Source: Leptospira biflexa
Lineage (GTDB): Bacteria > Spirochaetota > UBA4802 > UB4802
Direction: 5' to 3'
DNA length: 46,885 nt
Assembly (NCBI GenBank): GCA_020721905.1
Contig: DYLU01000017.1
Span: forward strand, 1-46,885
The translations under genes and the position numbers were made by a program. The notes beneath the pieces were generated by a model that saw only the letters and a program-made list of their open reading frames with translations, was not told the DNA's origin and ran no database searches. This document shows positions 35,522-44,455 of the stretch, in pieces. How positions within the stretch are numbered: the first letter of the stretch is position 1; every line of letters starts with the position of its first letter.

Positions 35522-36061
35522 TTATGTAAGAGCATTTATCAATTTTTGCTTTAACTTTTTATTAATTGTTAAAAGCTTTTTTTTAACACAATGATATGAA
35601 ATCCCCTGTTCAGCAGCCAATTGTATATATCTCTTGTTATGAAAATATTTATCCAATATAAGTTTCTGTTCATCATGTTCCAGTTCATCAATAACATCAT
35701 AGAGAGTACTCACAATCATGCCATCAATTACTGTATCGCCAATATCCTTGCTTTGCACATCAGTGACAGTCTCTATATCTATAAAAGCCACAGGGTTCTT
35801 ATTGTTACAATATTTTTGCCGTATAATTTCGCTTCTCATACGGGATATACATACATTCCGTGTTGCCTTTATGATATAGTTCTTAGTTTTACGTGAATGG
35901 GGGTCATTATAAAAGCCAGCATGCAACAAGTTCAGAAAAACATCATGAAATATATCTTCAATTTCGTCTTTATCAGAATAAAACCTTGCAATGATTTTTT
36001 TGACATAAGTGCCATACAGGATATAACATTGAGCAATACAATCAGAACTTTTGTTATTCAT
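35522..36061 (-). CDS. ECF-type RNA polymerase sigma factor
   Basis: This 179-residue protein has a region 2-like stretch 'DKDEIEDIFHDVFLNLLHAG' near the N-terminus, where -10 recognition and core binding occur, and a region 4-like C-terminal helix-turn-helix 'IQLAAEQGISYHCVKKKLL'. Region 3 is absent, as in ECF factors. The GGAGG ribosome site is six bases before the ATG. No classic anti-sigma gene is adjacent; the 7TM-SpoIIE protein encoded downstream is a candidate regulator because RsbU-like phosphatases control partner-switching of sigma factors. The link is inferred from the 114-base spacing only. Confidence 0.82.
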   Translation of the reverse strand: MNNKSSDCIAQCYILYGTYVKKIIARFYSDKDEIEDIFHDVFLNLLHAGFYNDPHSRKTKNYIIKATRNVCISRMRSEIIRQKYCNNKNPVAFIDIETVTDVQSKDIGDTVIDGMIVSTLYDVIDELEHDEQKLILDKYFHNKRYIQLAAEQGISYHCVKKKLLTINKKLKQKLINALT

Positions 36062-36444
36062 AGGTATCCTCCAAAATATTCCTTATATTTTTGTATTATT
36101 TTTTAATTTGTCTTTTTTAAAAATAAATAATGGACATTCTTGCCTGCACAGACTGCATAAATGTTCACGCCATTGTTTAAAAATATTTAAAAAATTAATA
36201 TCATTTTTCTCTCTATACTTCCTATTACTTCATAGAGCATTAATCTTTTTTTTTCTTCTCATTCTTTGACATATCTGAAATTGAGAAAAAATTTTTTTAT
36301 AGTAATTTTATTTTAGACTTCACAAAATAGTAATGCATTCAATATGAAATACTTTACTATTTATCTGCTATTTTTTAATACTAATTGCTTAAAATAATTG
36401 ATATATTTATTTACTGGTATAGTTTACTGGGAAGGGGGTAGTAT
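36062..36444 (+). other. AT-rich divergent intergenic region (383 bases)
   Basis: This gap separates the sigma factor gene (minus strand) and a DNA methyltransferase gene (plus strand). It is very AT-rich, with poly-T runs around 36237-36300. It must contain both promoters, but many weak TATAAT-like matches prevent a choice. I see no RNA gene or repeat. The methyltransferase has a strong GAAGGGGG ribosome site about 10 bases before its ATG. Confidence 0.5.
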
Positions 36445-37128
36445 ATGTTTAAGCCACCATTAAATATGCAAACCACCACGTTGTGGAATTATCCCTCACA
36501 GCATTATGGAAATAAACAACAGGGTCACCAGAATTACCCTGGAGCTACACCGTCATATATCATCTGGAACCTTCTCATGCGCTTTACAAAAAAGGGGGAT
36601 CTTGTTGTTGATCCCATGTGTGGTAGCGGTACTACCATTGATGTTTGCAAAGATACAGGTAGAAAATGCCTGGGCTACGATATTCACCCATTCCGAAAAG
36701 ATATAATCAAGGCTGACGCACGTACAATACCTCTTGAAAATAATAAGGCCGACTTTGTCTTCATAGACCCACCCTATGGCGACAACATATCCTATTCTGA
36801 TGAAAAGGATTGTATTGGAAAATTGAAAGCAACTGAAAAAGAGTATTTCACCGCAATGGAACAGGTTATACATGAAATTCACAGAATAGTAAAACATGAA
36901 CGTTATATGGGCTTATATGTATGTGACTACTACAATAAAAAAGATGGATTTGTACCTATTGGATTCCGTTTGTTTTCACTGTTGACAGAATATTTCATCC
37001 CAATTGATATAATAGCAGTAGTACGCCACAACAAGACACTTCAGATGGGAAACTACCATAAAGCAGCATTGGAGGGAAATTTTTTCTTACGAGGATTTAA
37101 TTATCTTTTTATCATGTATAAGGAATAA
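36445..37128 (+). CDS. DNA methyltransferase (N4-cytosine/N6-adenine type)
   Basis: This 227-residue protein has the AdoMet loop 'VVDPMCGSGTT' (motif I, residues 54-64) and the catalytic motif IV DPPY (108-111, 'FIDPPYGDN'). The N-terminus 'GATPSYIIWNLL' is typical of short solitary MTases. The order motif I before IV is the alpha/gamma type. It could modify DNA or, as Trm11-like relatives do, tRNA; DPPY and the neighbouring 'YSDEKD' favour DNA. No restriction enzyme is adjacent, so it looks like a solitary methylase. It converges on the radical SAM gene with only one base between their ends. Confidence 0.8.
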   Translation: MFKPPLNMQTTTLWNYPSQHYGNKQQGHQNYPGATPSYIIWNLLMRFTKKGDLVVDPMCGSGTTIDVCKDTGRKCLGYDIHPFRKDIIKADARTIPLENNKADFVFIDPPYGDNISYSDEKDCIGKLKATEKEYFTAMEQVIHEIHRIVKHERYMGLYVCDYYNKKDGFVPIGFRLFSLLTEYFIPIDIIAVVRHNKTLQMGNYHKAALEGNFFLRGFNYLFIMYKE

Positions 37129-37129
37129 C

Positions 37130-38638
37130 TCAGCCAATATATCGTGTAGCACCATTAATATCACAAATGGTAAATTTTTCAGGAAGAGATGCATAAAACG
37201 AGAAGCCTTCATGCCACACACCATTTTTATTGCGATAATACCACACACGTTCATTGCAGGCTTTTTTGTAGAACTCATAGTGCACACGTAACTCATCATT
37301 AATTTCATCAGCAATTTTAATCCTGTTAATAAAACGGCATAACTTCCACAGTGCTGTAATATCTTCACGGGTAAAACCTTCCCCAAATGAATACAGAGCA
37401 CTCCCTCTGCAAAACCGCCTGTCTTCAGGCACCCCCATGCTTTCAAATAGCCTCACCCCTGGCAGCATATAGAGGGGAGAAAATCCTATTATCACAGGCA
37501 ACGAAGCTAAAAAAAGAATATCATCAATACATGTTTTAACAGAAGCGCCGGGCAACCCCGCAATGATATATACTATCACCCTGACTTTCCCCACACTCTT
37601 CCAGGCAATATCTTTTATAATTTCCTGTAATGCCGGACGATGATGATGCACAACAACCTCCTCATGTGATGAAACAAGCGAGAGGTTGAATTCTAAAAAT
37701 CCAGCTTCCAGCGCATCATCAATCACCGCATATAGATTGGATGCTGTCACACCATTCATACATAAAAACTGCATTCCTTTAGTATGATAGTATTTCATAA
37801 GCGATAGTAACTGTTTAGCAAACCTTCTGTTAAATAAAAAATTATCATCCTCAAAATTGACTATCTTCACTCCGTGTGAATACAGGTATTCAAGTTCTTG
37901 CTGTACAGAATCAATAGTGCGCTGGCAGTAATGATATCGTGAGTGAATTGAACAAAAATCGCAGTGATACACACAACCCTTACTGCATATGATATTTGCC
38001 ATTCGTTTACCATAATATGCATACCAGGTATCACGATGCGGGAATTTATGCATGAAGAATTCGTTGACTGATGAACTGTCATGGTCAATGAGTTTCGGAA
38101 GATGTGAAATGTTGCCATTTGAACAATATATCTCCTGCAGCAGTACAGGCAATATCAACTCTCCATCTCCACGAACATAAAAGTCAGCCTTGCCGTTTTC
38201 TACAATTTTTGTATCAGCCCATACAGCCCAACCTCCAACAATAACTATCGCCCCTGTTTCCTTTTTAATTCTTGCTGCTAGAACCTCCACATCATGGTGA
38301 TATGCTGAAAATAACGAGCTTATACAGACAACATCAAATGCATTGTCTTTTATAAAATTAACTATTGTATCATATGAATATCCAAATCGTTTAAATCCAT
38401 GAAAAAGGCTAAACCATGATGTATCCTGTACATACAGATGGTGAAGATAATTAAATATCTCAGGCGTTGGGATTACTTTGGAAGTCCCTTTGTAGCGTGC
38501 ATCAAAGATTGAAACACAAAGCCAGTCATATTCCGCCAATGCATCTTTGATGTACAGAAGACCCAGCGGTTCTGCGCGGTGAAAGCTATAATAGAAATCA
38601 AATATTGGCGGTGATAGCAACAATACTTTGAGAGGCAT
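37130..38638 (-). CDS. B12-binding-domain radical SAM protein
   Basis: This 502-residue protein has a cobalamin-binding-like N-terminus (residues 1-165: 'LLLSPPIFDFY', 'VCISSLFSAYHHDV', 'IVIVGGWAVWADTK', 'YVRGDGE'), without the DxHxxG histidine. A radical SAM barrel follows, with the cluster motif C222xxxC226xxC229 (CVYHCDFC). It resembles the uncharacterised BchE/MiaB-like 'B12-radical SAM' class; such enzymes methylate or rearrange unreactive carbons. Its ATG lies four bases after the stop of the VWA-FHA gene, so the two are co-transcribed. The substrate is unknown. Confidence 0.88.
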   Translation of the reverse strand: MPLKVLLLSPPIFDFYYSFHRAEPLGLLYIKDALAEYDWLCVSIFDARYKGTSKVIPTPEIFNYLHHLYVQDTSWFSLFHGFKRFGYSYDTIVNFIKDNAFDVVCISSLFSAYHHDVEVLAARIKKETGAIVIVGGWAVWADTKIVENGKADFYVRGDGELILPVLLQEIYCSNGNISHLPKLIDHDSSSVNEFFMHKFPHRDTWYAYYGKRMANIICSKGCVYHCDFCSIHSRYHYCQRTIDSVQQELEYLYSHGVKIVNFEDDNFLFNRRFAKQLLSLMKYYHTKGMQFLCMNGVTASNLYAVIDDALEAGFLEFNLSLVSSHEEVVVHHHRPALQEIIKDIAWKSVGKVRVIVYIIAGLPGASVKTCIDDILFLASLPVIIGFSPLYMLPGVRLFESMGVPEDRRFCRGSALYSFGEGFTREDITALWKLCRFINRIKIADEINDELRVHYEFYKKACNERVWYYRNKNGVWHEGFSFYASLPEKFTICDINGATRYIG

Positions 38639-38642
38639 ACTA

Positions 38643-40106
38643 TTAATACTTAATCTTTGTTCCGCGGAACAGTATGGCTGTTCTACCTATCTGTATTTCA
38701 TCCCAATCTGAAAGAGGTTTGGGACGCAATAATTTTTTATTGTTTAAAAATGTGCCATTATCACTTGCAAGGTCAAAAAGATAGTAGGTATTCCCAACTT
38801 TTTTGATTTTTGCATGTTTTAAGGACACAGCATCATCATTGATGACTATCGTATTCTCCTTATCTCGTCCTATTGTTACCTCTTCCCAAATAAGAGGAAA
38901 TTTTTTTCCTGTTTCAGGTCCGCTTTTTTCAACCAGCCATGCATTTGTATAACTGAAATCAGGCAATGTTGCCAGAAGCAGCGTATCTGTATCTTTTTTT
39001 ACAGCTTCATCTTTTTCATAGAGCACAGAATAGTATCTTTGGACAGGCTGTGGTATTCGTTGCATGCTTACAAGCTCAACGATATATTTCCATTTATTTA
39101 TAAATACCAGAATAACAATAACGAGCGCCATCACTAAAAGCACAACAATCCCTGCCATCACTACAACTGGCAGATCGGTATGTATTGTATATGTATTCTC
39201 TGGTAATGAGTATTGTGCATACCCCGTATCATTATCCTGAATGGATCTGTATTTAAATTGCACTTCTATGTGATGAATGGCTTCATCATGTTTTTTTGTT
39301 TTAAACATGATTTCAAATGGTATGGTATCTGGTAGCATCCGTGTTTGCAGTACGTCAATCACTGCATCTTCCACCCCTGCAGCAGCAACAAACAGTTTCC
39401 CTTTGGTAATCTTACTTAACCTTCTCACTGCAGCTGCTTTTGAGCACCGTTGGGGGACAATTGTATATACAGGGATTGCATGCTCACGGGCATTAGTGAC
39501 AACATCGTCAGGCAGCATAAAACTGCCTTCATCTTTTCCATCAGTTAGCAAAATAATGGATTTTCCACCCTTCTGGATAGCTATTTCTTCCGTGGCAGTA
39601 AACAAACAATTATATAGCTTCGTTCGTTTACCATGCTGCTGTATTGACTCAATTGCTTCAGTGGCAGTGGCTATATCGTTTGAAAATGTACTCAGTGTTA
39701 CAACTTCATCATTAAACTTATATACTATAAACCTGTATTTATCTGTACTTTTTTTTATGATATTTAAAGCTATTTTTTTAAGCTTTAAAAAATTTTTCTT
39801 TGATAAACTCTTGCTAGCATCAATACACAGCGCAATATACGTATCTGTATCCAGTAACCTTACAGTAAACTCATTTATAGATGTAGTATCTTCCACAACA
39901 GCAAAATTTTCCCTGCCAACTGTATTGAACTGTACTCCTTCAGGTGTGTGTATAATACCCTTTATGGTAATCTCAGGAAATGAATCTGCAACGATACGTT
40001 CAATTGAAACAATTGGCCCTGCAAACAGCACGCCAGGTATATAAAGAAATACTGTGCATACAACCACAACAGCATATTTCAGGTATTTTCTCATAGAATT
40101 TTTCAT
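38643..40106 (-). CDS. membrane protein with extracytoplasmic VWA and cytosolic FHA domains
   Basis: This 487-residue protein has an N-terminal signal/anchor (residues 8-29) and a von Willebrand A domain with the metal-site motif D96xS98xS100 ('CIDASKSLS') and 'ILLTDGKDEGS'. A membrane helix follows at about 312-336 ('VVVMAGIVVLLVMALVIVIL'), then a C-terminal FHA domain (about 405-485) with 'VTIGRDKENTIVI', 'SLKHAKI' and 'SDNGTFLNNKKL'. VWA domains bind proteins through a metal ion; FHA domains bind phosphothreonine. It could carry an outside adhesion or assembly event to an inside phosphorylation signal. No Ser/Thr kinase is in the window. The radical SAM gene follows directly. Confidence 0.87.
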   Translation of the reverse strand: MKNSMRKYLKYAVVVVCTVFLYIPGVLFAGPIVSIERIVADSFPEITIKGIIHTPEGVQFNTVGRENFAVVEDTTSINEFTVRLLDTDTYIALCIDASKSLSKKNFLKLKKIALNIIKKSTDKYRFIVYKFNDEVVTLSTFSNDIATATEAIESIQQHGKRTKLYNCLFTATEEIAIQKGGKSIILLTDGKDEGSFMLPDDVVTNAREHAIPVYTIVPQRCSKAAAVRRLSKITKGKLFVAAAGVEDAVIDVLQTRMLPDTIPFEIMFKTKKHDEAIHHIEVQFKYRSIQDNDTGYAQYSLPENTYTIHTDLPVVVMAGIVVLLVMALVIVILVFINKWKYIVELVSMQRIPQPVQRYYSVLYEKDEAVKKDTDTLLLATLPDFSYTNAWLVEKSGPETGKKFPLIWEEVTIGRDKENTIVINDDAVSLKHAKIKKVGNTYYLFDLASDNGTFLNNKKLLRPKPLSDWDEIQIGRTAILFRGTKIKY

Positions 40107-40325
40107 ATGGACATAATTAATAAAAAAATTGTCATTTCAGCCTTAGATGATTGCTTTTTTAGATTTCTCTAACGTCTCTCATCCAAATGACATCAGCATT
40201 TCATTTGTATCACACAGATAGTGGTTCTGTCAATTGATGATTGACCACATTTGCATACATTAAAGATACTTTTTAAAACAAACTCACATGACAGCATTAC
40301 AATATATAAACAGTTACGATATGTG

Positions 40326-40339
40326 TACTATATATAGTA
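40326..40339. promoter_or_regulatory. perfect 14-bp AT-rich palindrome in intergenic gap
   Basis: TACTATATATAGTA is self-complementary. It lies in the 266-base gap between the mogA stop (34 bases away) and the VWA-FHA start. It could be an operator for the VWA-FHA operon or a hairpin after mogA. AT-rich palindromes arise by chance, so this is weak. Confidence 0.25.
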
Positions 40340-40372
40340 TCGGTATGGTTGAATGGCGAATACAATCAAATT

Positions 40373-40861
40373 TTACTCATGGGCGCAATCTGTAACCTGA
40401 CCCTTCACAAGCCTGACAGCATGCGGCAGTGCATCCTGTATAACCTCCAAATGCTCCACAACAGCTTTTGGGCTTCCGGGAAGATTAATAATAATTGAAG
40501 ATCCCCTGATGCCCGCTATCGCCCGTGACAGCATCGCATGTTTGGTTATTGCAAGTGAAGCAGAGCGCATGGCTTCCGCAAATCCCGGAGCATAACGTTC
40601 AATCACATCAGCTGTTGCCTCTGGCGTGACATCGCGGGGAGCAAATCCCGTCCCTCCTGTTGTCAGAATACAATTAATATTTCTTGCACACAGATCCCGC
40701 AAGGTTTGTGCAATCATCTCACGCTCATCGGGAACAATGCAAAAATCAACCACACTATATCCCCGGCTCCTGGCCCATTGTTCTATAGCCTTGCCAGAAA
40801 GGTCCTCGCGCTCTTTTCTGTAGGATCTGTCACTCACCACAACTATCGCAATACTGATCAT
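40373..40861 (-). CDS. MogA/MoaB-family molybdopterin adenylyltransferase
   Basis: This 162-residue protein activates molybdopterin with ATP ahead of molybdenum insertion. The family marks are 'AIVVVSDRSYRKEREDLSG', 'LTTGGTGFAPRDVTPEA' and 'INLPGSPKAVVEHL'. A GAGGGA ribosome site lies inside the last codons of hypA, and the ATG is one base past that stop, so the two form an operon. MogA and MoaB share this fold; the sequence alone does not split them. No molybdo- or tungsto-enzyme gene is in the window. Confidence 0.9.
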   Translation of the reverse strand: MISIAIVVVSDRSYRKEREDLSGKAIEQWARSRGYSVVDFCIVPDEREMIAQTLRDLCARNINCILTTGGTGFAPRDVTPEATADVIERYAPGFAEAMRSASLAITKHAMLSRAIAGIRGSSIIINLPGSPKAVVEHLEVIQDALPHAVRLVKGQVTDCAHE

Positions 40862-40862
40862 A

Positions 40863-41213
40863 CTATCCCTCTATCTCTATACTTTTTACAGTAAGTTCTC
40901 TTCCTGAAATTATGGTCACATTGGGCGAATTACACTGCGGACAGCTGAATTGCCAGTCATTTTTATTAAAATGAAATTCATTACCGCAATCATCACATTT
41001 CAACGATGCCTTCACCATTTCAACAATCAGTTCAGCCTTTTCCGCAATGGTATCCTTGCTTACAAAATCAAAATATGTCTGCATCCATTCAGGGATATAA
41101 TCAGACAATTCCCCCACCAGAAGATGAATTTTCGTTACCCTGCCAGCACCGTTTTGTGATGCATGCTGAACAACAATATCAAGGACATTGGACATTATAG
41201 ATAATTCGTGCAT
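40863..41213 (-). CDS. hypA: hydrogenase nickel-insertion protein HypA
   Basis: This 116-residue protein starts 'MHELSI', with the N-terminal amine and His2 nickel ligands. The zinc site is C-x2-C ... C-x2-C ('KCDDCGNEF' and 'FSCPQCNSPN'). HypA with HypB puts nickel into [NiFe] hydrogenases; the Mbh-type enzyme encoded at 16-25 kb is the obvious client. The ribosome site AGAGGA is clear. HypB-F are not in the window. The pairing with mogA is unusual and joins two metal-cofactor steps. Confidence 0.95.
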   Translation of the reverse strand: MHELSIMSNVLDIVVQHASQNGAGRVTKIHLLVGELSDYIPEWMQTYFDFVSKDTIAEKAELIVEMVKASLKCDDCGNEFHFNKNDWQFSCPQCNSPNVTIISGRELTVKSIEIEG

Positions 41214-41306
41214 TGTTTCCTCTCAAACGCTAATCGTTTTTGTACAATATATCGATATGTAAATATGAGCAATCTTTTCTTCATTATTTTGTAACCGATA
41301 GTTACC

Positions 41307-43064
41307 ATGCAAAAAAAAATTGATTCATATATTTCCCATAACATTCATTATATCGATTTCTGTATCGGGCAACTAAAAAAAGATATTGATGTCTTGCCCA
41401 ATAGAACCGAAGCCATCACAGAAACACTGAAACATATTCTTTTCCAAAAGGAAACAACACTTCCCTTATCAAACCAGGGAATCACAGCATGCAATGACCT
41501 TCAACGGGTGATGAAGGGATGGGACATAATACAGCATGGTGATCTGGCAGGTTATATTTACCAGAATATCAAAGATACACACGACAAAAAAAAGAAAGGG
41601 CAATTCTTTACGCCACCTGCTATTGTACAGTATATGGTTGAACACACGCTGCAACACCACGATAATCCATTTACTCTGAAAATTCTGGATCCAGCATGTG
41701 GATCGGGTCAATTTTTGATTTATGCATACCAATACCTTATGGAGCTCTACAAACAACTTGGCATTTCTCAGAAAGAAGCTGCATACAATATCTGTCACAA
41801 TAACCTGTTTGGCTATGACATTGATCCTGTTGCCTGTATGATTGCACAGTGGAATATAAAAAGACTTTCGGGCACACATACCAACATCTTTCACAGGGAT
41901 TTGCTTTTGGCAGAAGATCTTTTTACTAAAAATAATGATTTGAGATTTAATATCATTATTGGCAATCCACCCTGGGGTGCACATTTTACACATACCCAAA
42001 AACAATATTTCAAACAGCATTATTTTTCAGCTATAAGTGGTATAAACAGTTTTACATTATTTATTGAACGGTCACTATCTCTTTTACATGAATGCGGAAT
42101 TTTGTCATTTCTAATCCCTGAAGCATATCTCAACATTAAAGCACATAAGAATTCGCGCCATATTGTACTTTCAAATACCGTAATCAAAGAAATAGTTCAA
42201 TGGGGAGATTGTTTTAAAGGAGTCTATGCACCAACTATATCGCTTACTGTTCAGAAGGAACCACAGGAAGAAATTCGCAGGAAGCATATTGTTCACATAA
42301 AGCACGCAAAATCATTAACAACTATCGCACATTTGATACCCCAACATATGTATTGTAATACTCATGAATCCATTTTCGCCATCAACTATACACGAAAAGC
42401 AGTAGCACTATTAGAGCATATTCATGCATTATCATATATTACATTAAAAGACAGAGTTAAATTTTTTCTTGGTATTGTCACTGGAAATAATGATTTCCAT
42501 ATCAGCACCATCAAAGATTCACTACATACTGATCCAATAATTATTGGCAAAGATGTAGAGAAATTTCGAATTAATTTCAGCAACCATTATTTCAAATATA
42601 ATGTGAACACATTACAACAGGTTGCCGAACAGCAATGTTACCTTACAAGGAATAAAATACTATATAAATTTATTGGCAGGCACCTGACCTTTGCCGTTGA
42701 CCGGCATGGACTGTATACTCTTAATAATGTTAATGGTTTTATTCCATTGTCAGCACAGCTGGAACCTGATGTCATTGTTGCTATTTTAAATTCTAGCCTT
42801 CTGCAATATATTTATGAAACCCAATTTTTTACTGTTAAAGTTTTGCGGGGTAATCTGGAAAAACTGCCTATAAAAATAATTAATTCTGCAAACAAAAAGC
42901 TTTTAAAAAAATTATCTTTAGAACTCAGTGAAGAAACTGACAAAGTTAAACGGAAAACATTAACAGATACAATTGATGATATTGTTTTTCATGAATACAG
43001 GATTAGTGATATTCTTGCACACCACATCCATGAAAGCATTGCCATAGGAAATTCAATAGCATAA
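41307..43064 (+). CDS. N6-adenine DNA methyltransferase, TaqI/Eco57I-like
   Basis: This 585-residue gamma-type N6-adenine methylase has motif X 'KKGQFFTPP' (97-104), motif I 'LDPACGSGQF' (127-136), 'GYDIDPVA' (motif II) and the catalytic motif IV N220-PPW. A C-terminal domain with 'LTRNKILYKFIGR' and 'AILNSSLLQYIYE' resembles the TaqI-type DNA-recognition domain. The N-terminal 90 residues are helical; I see no nuclease motif such as PD-(D/E)xK. No restriction gene is adjacent, so it is a solitary methylase or a type IIG relic lacking its nuclease. It ends exactly where the exported hypothetical gene on the opposite strand ends. Confidence 0.87.
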   Translation: MQKKIDSYISHNIHYIDFCIGQLKKDIDVLPNRTEAITETLKHILFQKETTLPLSNQGITACNDLQRVMKGWDIIQHGDLAGYIYQNIKDTHDKKKKGQFFTPPAIVQYMVEHTLQHHDNPFTLKILDPACGSGQFLIYAYQYLMELYKQLGISQKEAAYNICHNNLFGYDIDPVACMIAQWNIKRLSGTHTNIFHRDLLLAEDLFTKNNDLRFNIIIGNPPWGAHFTHTQKQYFKQHYFSAISGINSFTLFIERSLSLLHECGILSFLIPEAYLNIKAHKNSRHIVLSNTVIKEIVQWGDCFKGVYAPTISLTVQKEPQEEIRRKHIVHIKHAKSLTTIAHLIPQHMYCNTHESIFAINYTRKAVALLEHIHALSYITLKDRVKFFLGIVTGNNDFHISTIKDSLHTDPIIIGKDVEKFRINFSNHYFKYNVNTLQQVAEQQCYLTRNKILYKFIGRHLTFAVDRHGLYTLNNVNGFIPLSAQLEPDVIVAILNSSLLQYIYETQFFTVKVLRGNLEKLPIKIINSANKKLLKKLSLELSEETDKVKRKTLTDTIDDIVFHEYRISDILAHHIHESIAIGNSIA

Positions 43065-43640
43065 TCAGTATTGATTTGAACTACCCTTAAAAATTATTAC
43101 CCCATCTACTGTATCATCACTCTTTTCATCAATAAAAGCAATCCCCCTTGATGGATACATATAGATTGCCCCATCTTCATCTTTTAAAACCCGCATCCCT
43201 TCATTGCCATAATTAAATACTATTGCCATTATACCCTCTGATACGCGCATTCCATCAATTAAAATACCATGTGAGCCCCATACAACAACAAATGTTACTT
43301 TGCCATTATATAATCCTATGATTGTTGATGGATTACAGTATGTATATAAAAAATGGAAAGGCAATGTAATTTCAGATTTTAATTTTAGCACATCCTTAAA
43401 AAAATCATGCGTTACATTGTGTGTTTTTTCAAAAGGATTCCCTTTTATGAATAAAACTTCCTGTTCAGGCATATCAATCACCGTAGATGACGCCCCAACA
43501 CCCGGTACAATTAATGCTTCATCTTTGACCACCATGCTGCGCAGTTGCCCTTGATTTATTTGAGCACTAATCCATGCCGGAATCATAAAATATACCAAAA
43601 GCATACTAAGAAAATATTTCTTTTTTTTAATATAGTTCAT
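43065..43640 (-). CDS. exported protein of unknown function
   Basis: This 191-residue protein starts with KKKK followed by a hydrophobic stretch ('YFLSMLLVYFMIPAWISA') that looks like a signal peptide with a cleavage site near residue 26. The mature part is beta-rich, with 'STVIDMPEQEVLFIKGNPF', 'GKVTFVVVWGSHGILIDG' and 'DEDGAIYMYPSRGIAFID'; I recognise no family. It overlaps the end of rsmG by four bases (ATGA), so it is translated from the same message. Confidence 0.65.
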   Translation of the reverse strand: MNYIKKKKYFLSMLLVYFMIPAWISAQINQGQLRSMVVKDEALIVPGVGASSTVIDMPEQEVLFIKGNPFEKTHNVTHDFFKDVLKLKSEITLPFHFLYTYCNPSTIIGLYNGKVTFVVVWGSHGILIDGMRVSEGIMAIVFNYGNEGMRVLKDEDGAIYMYPSRGIAFIDEKSDDTVDGVIIFKGSSNQY

Positions 43641-44455
43641 GAGTTTATATCCCTTAATTTCTCAACTTCCCTTTTTACAATGGCGTGTTTTCGTGGATAG
43701 TTTTCTGTAGTAAACCTGTCTTTAATAAAGATATAACCTTCATATAGCTTAAGCTTTCTTGCTTCTTCCACAGTTGCCATGTGGCCACCAAGATTATGTG
43801 CATGTTGTTTTAAATAGTTAACCAGTACTGCTATATCATTTTTGTTGGCATTTTTTGCCTTATGCAGTCTGGTGCTATCATGTTCTGCTATTCCTTCGTC
43901 ATCCATATGCATCGTTTCATTATTTTGTATACCCATTTCATACACATCGAGATCATAATATATATACAGCCACCCCCTTGGCTTTACAAAGGGTAATCCA
44001 TACTCCAGTGCCATAAACGGGTGCGAAAAAGCACGTGCCACAGCAAAATCAAAAGTATCCCTGTATGCTTTTTCTTTTGCTATCTCTTCAACCCTCCCCT
44101 GAATTACCGTAACAATATCAGTGATGCCCAATGCTTGTATTGTATTCAACAGGAATTTAATTTTTTTATTATTTGAATCTACCAGAACACCCTTCATATT
44201 CCCGCAAAAATACAGCAAAAGCGGGATTCCCGGTATCCCTGCGCCTGTGCCTATATCTATAAACGTTGTTCCACGTGGAACATCCACATGCATTAAAGGG
44301 GTTATGCTCCCCACGATAAGTTCTTTGTAAATAGATTCAATATCTTTTAAACCCGTAATATTGGTTGTTTTATTATACTCATGTATAAATCGAGCATATT
44401 CCTGCAGTTTTCTGTATATTTCTTCCGACATGACTACTGTATGTGAAGTTGGCAT
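43637..44455 (-). CDS. rsmG: 16S rRNA m7G527 methyltransferase
   Basis: RsmG methylates G527 of 16S rRNA. The AdoMet-binding core is 'FIDIGTGAGIPGIPLLL', 'VLVDSNNKKIKFL' and 'ARAFSHPFMALEYGLPFV'; the N-terminus has 'NITGLKDIESIYKELI' and the end has 'YPRKHAIVKREVEKL'. At 272 residues it is longer than usual (about 210-240) because of an insertion of roughly 40 polar residues (about 190-230). A parS site is embedded in the codons at 44267-44282. It is the second gene after mnmG on this strand, but 1.38 kb away instead of adjacent. Confidence 0.93.
   Translation of the reverse strand: MPTSHTVVMSEEIYRKLQEYARFIHEYNKTTNITGLKDIESIYKELIVGSITPLMHVDVPRGTTFIDIGTGAGIPGIPLLLYFCGNMKGVLVDSNNKKIKFLLNTIQALGITDIVTVIQGRVEEIAKEKAYRDTFDFAVARAFSHPFMALEYGLPFVKPRGWLYIYYDLDVYEMGIQNNETMHMDDEGIAEHDSTRLHKAKNANKNDIAVLVNYLKQHAHNLGGHMATVEEARKLKLYEGYIFIKDRFTTENYPRKHAIVKREVEKLRDINS
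44267..44282. other. parS centromere site (copy 1, inside rsmG)
   Basis: TGTTCCACGTGGAACA is a perfect 16-bp palindrome, one form of the universal ParB-binding consensus TGTTNCACGTGNAACA. It is read through as Val-Pro-Arg-Gly-Thr in rsmG. Position beside mnmG/rsmG is classic for sites near the origin. parA/parB are not in the window. Confidence 0.9.

Noticed and set aside
38659-38672. TGTTCCGCGGAACA, a palindrome similar to parS
   Set aside because: It is two bases shorter than parS, lacks the central ACGT, and lies in the codons of the FHA domain, so ParB would not be expected to bind.
39277-40044. 255-codon plus-strand frame opposite the VWA gene
   Set aside because: Serine- and threonine-rich shadow of the real VWA reading frame, which has clear motifs.
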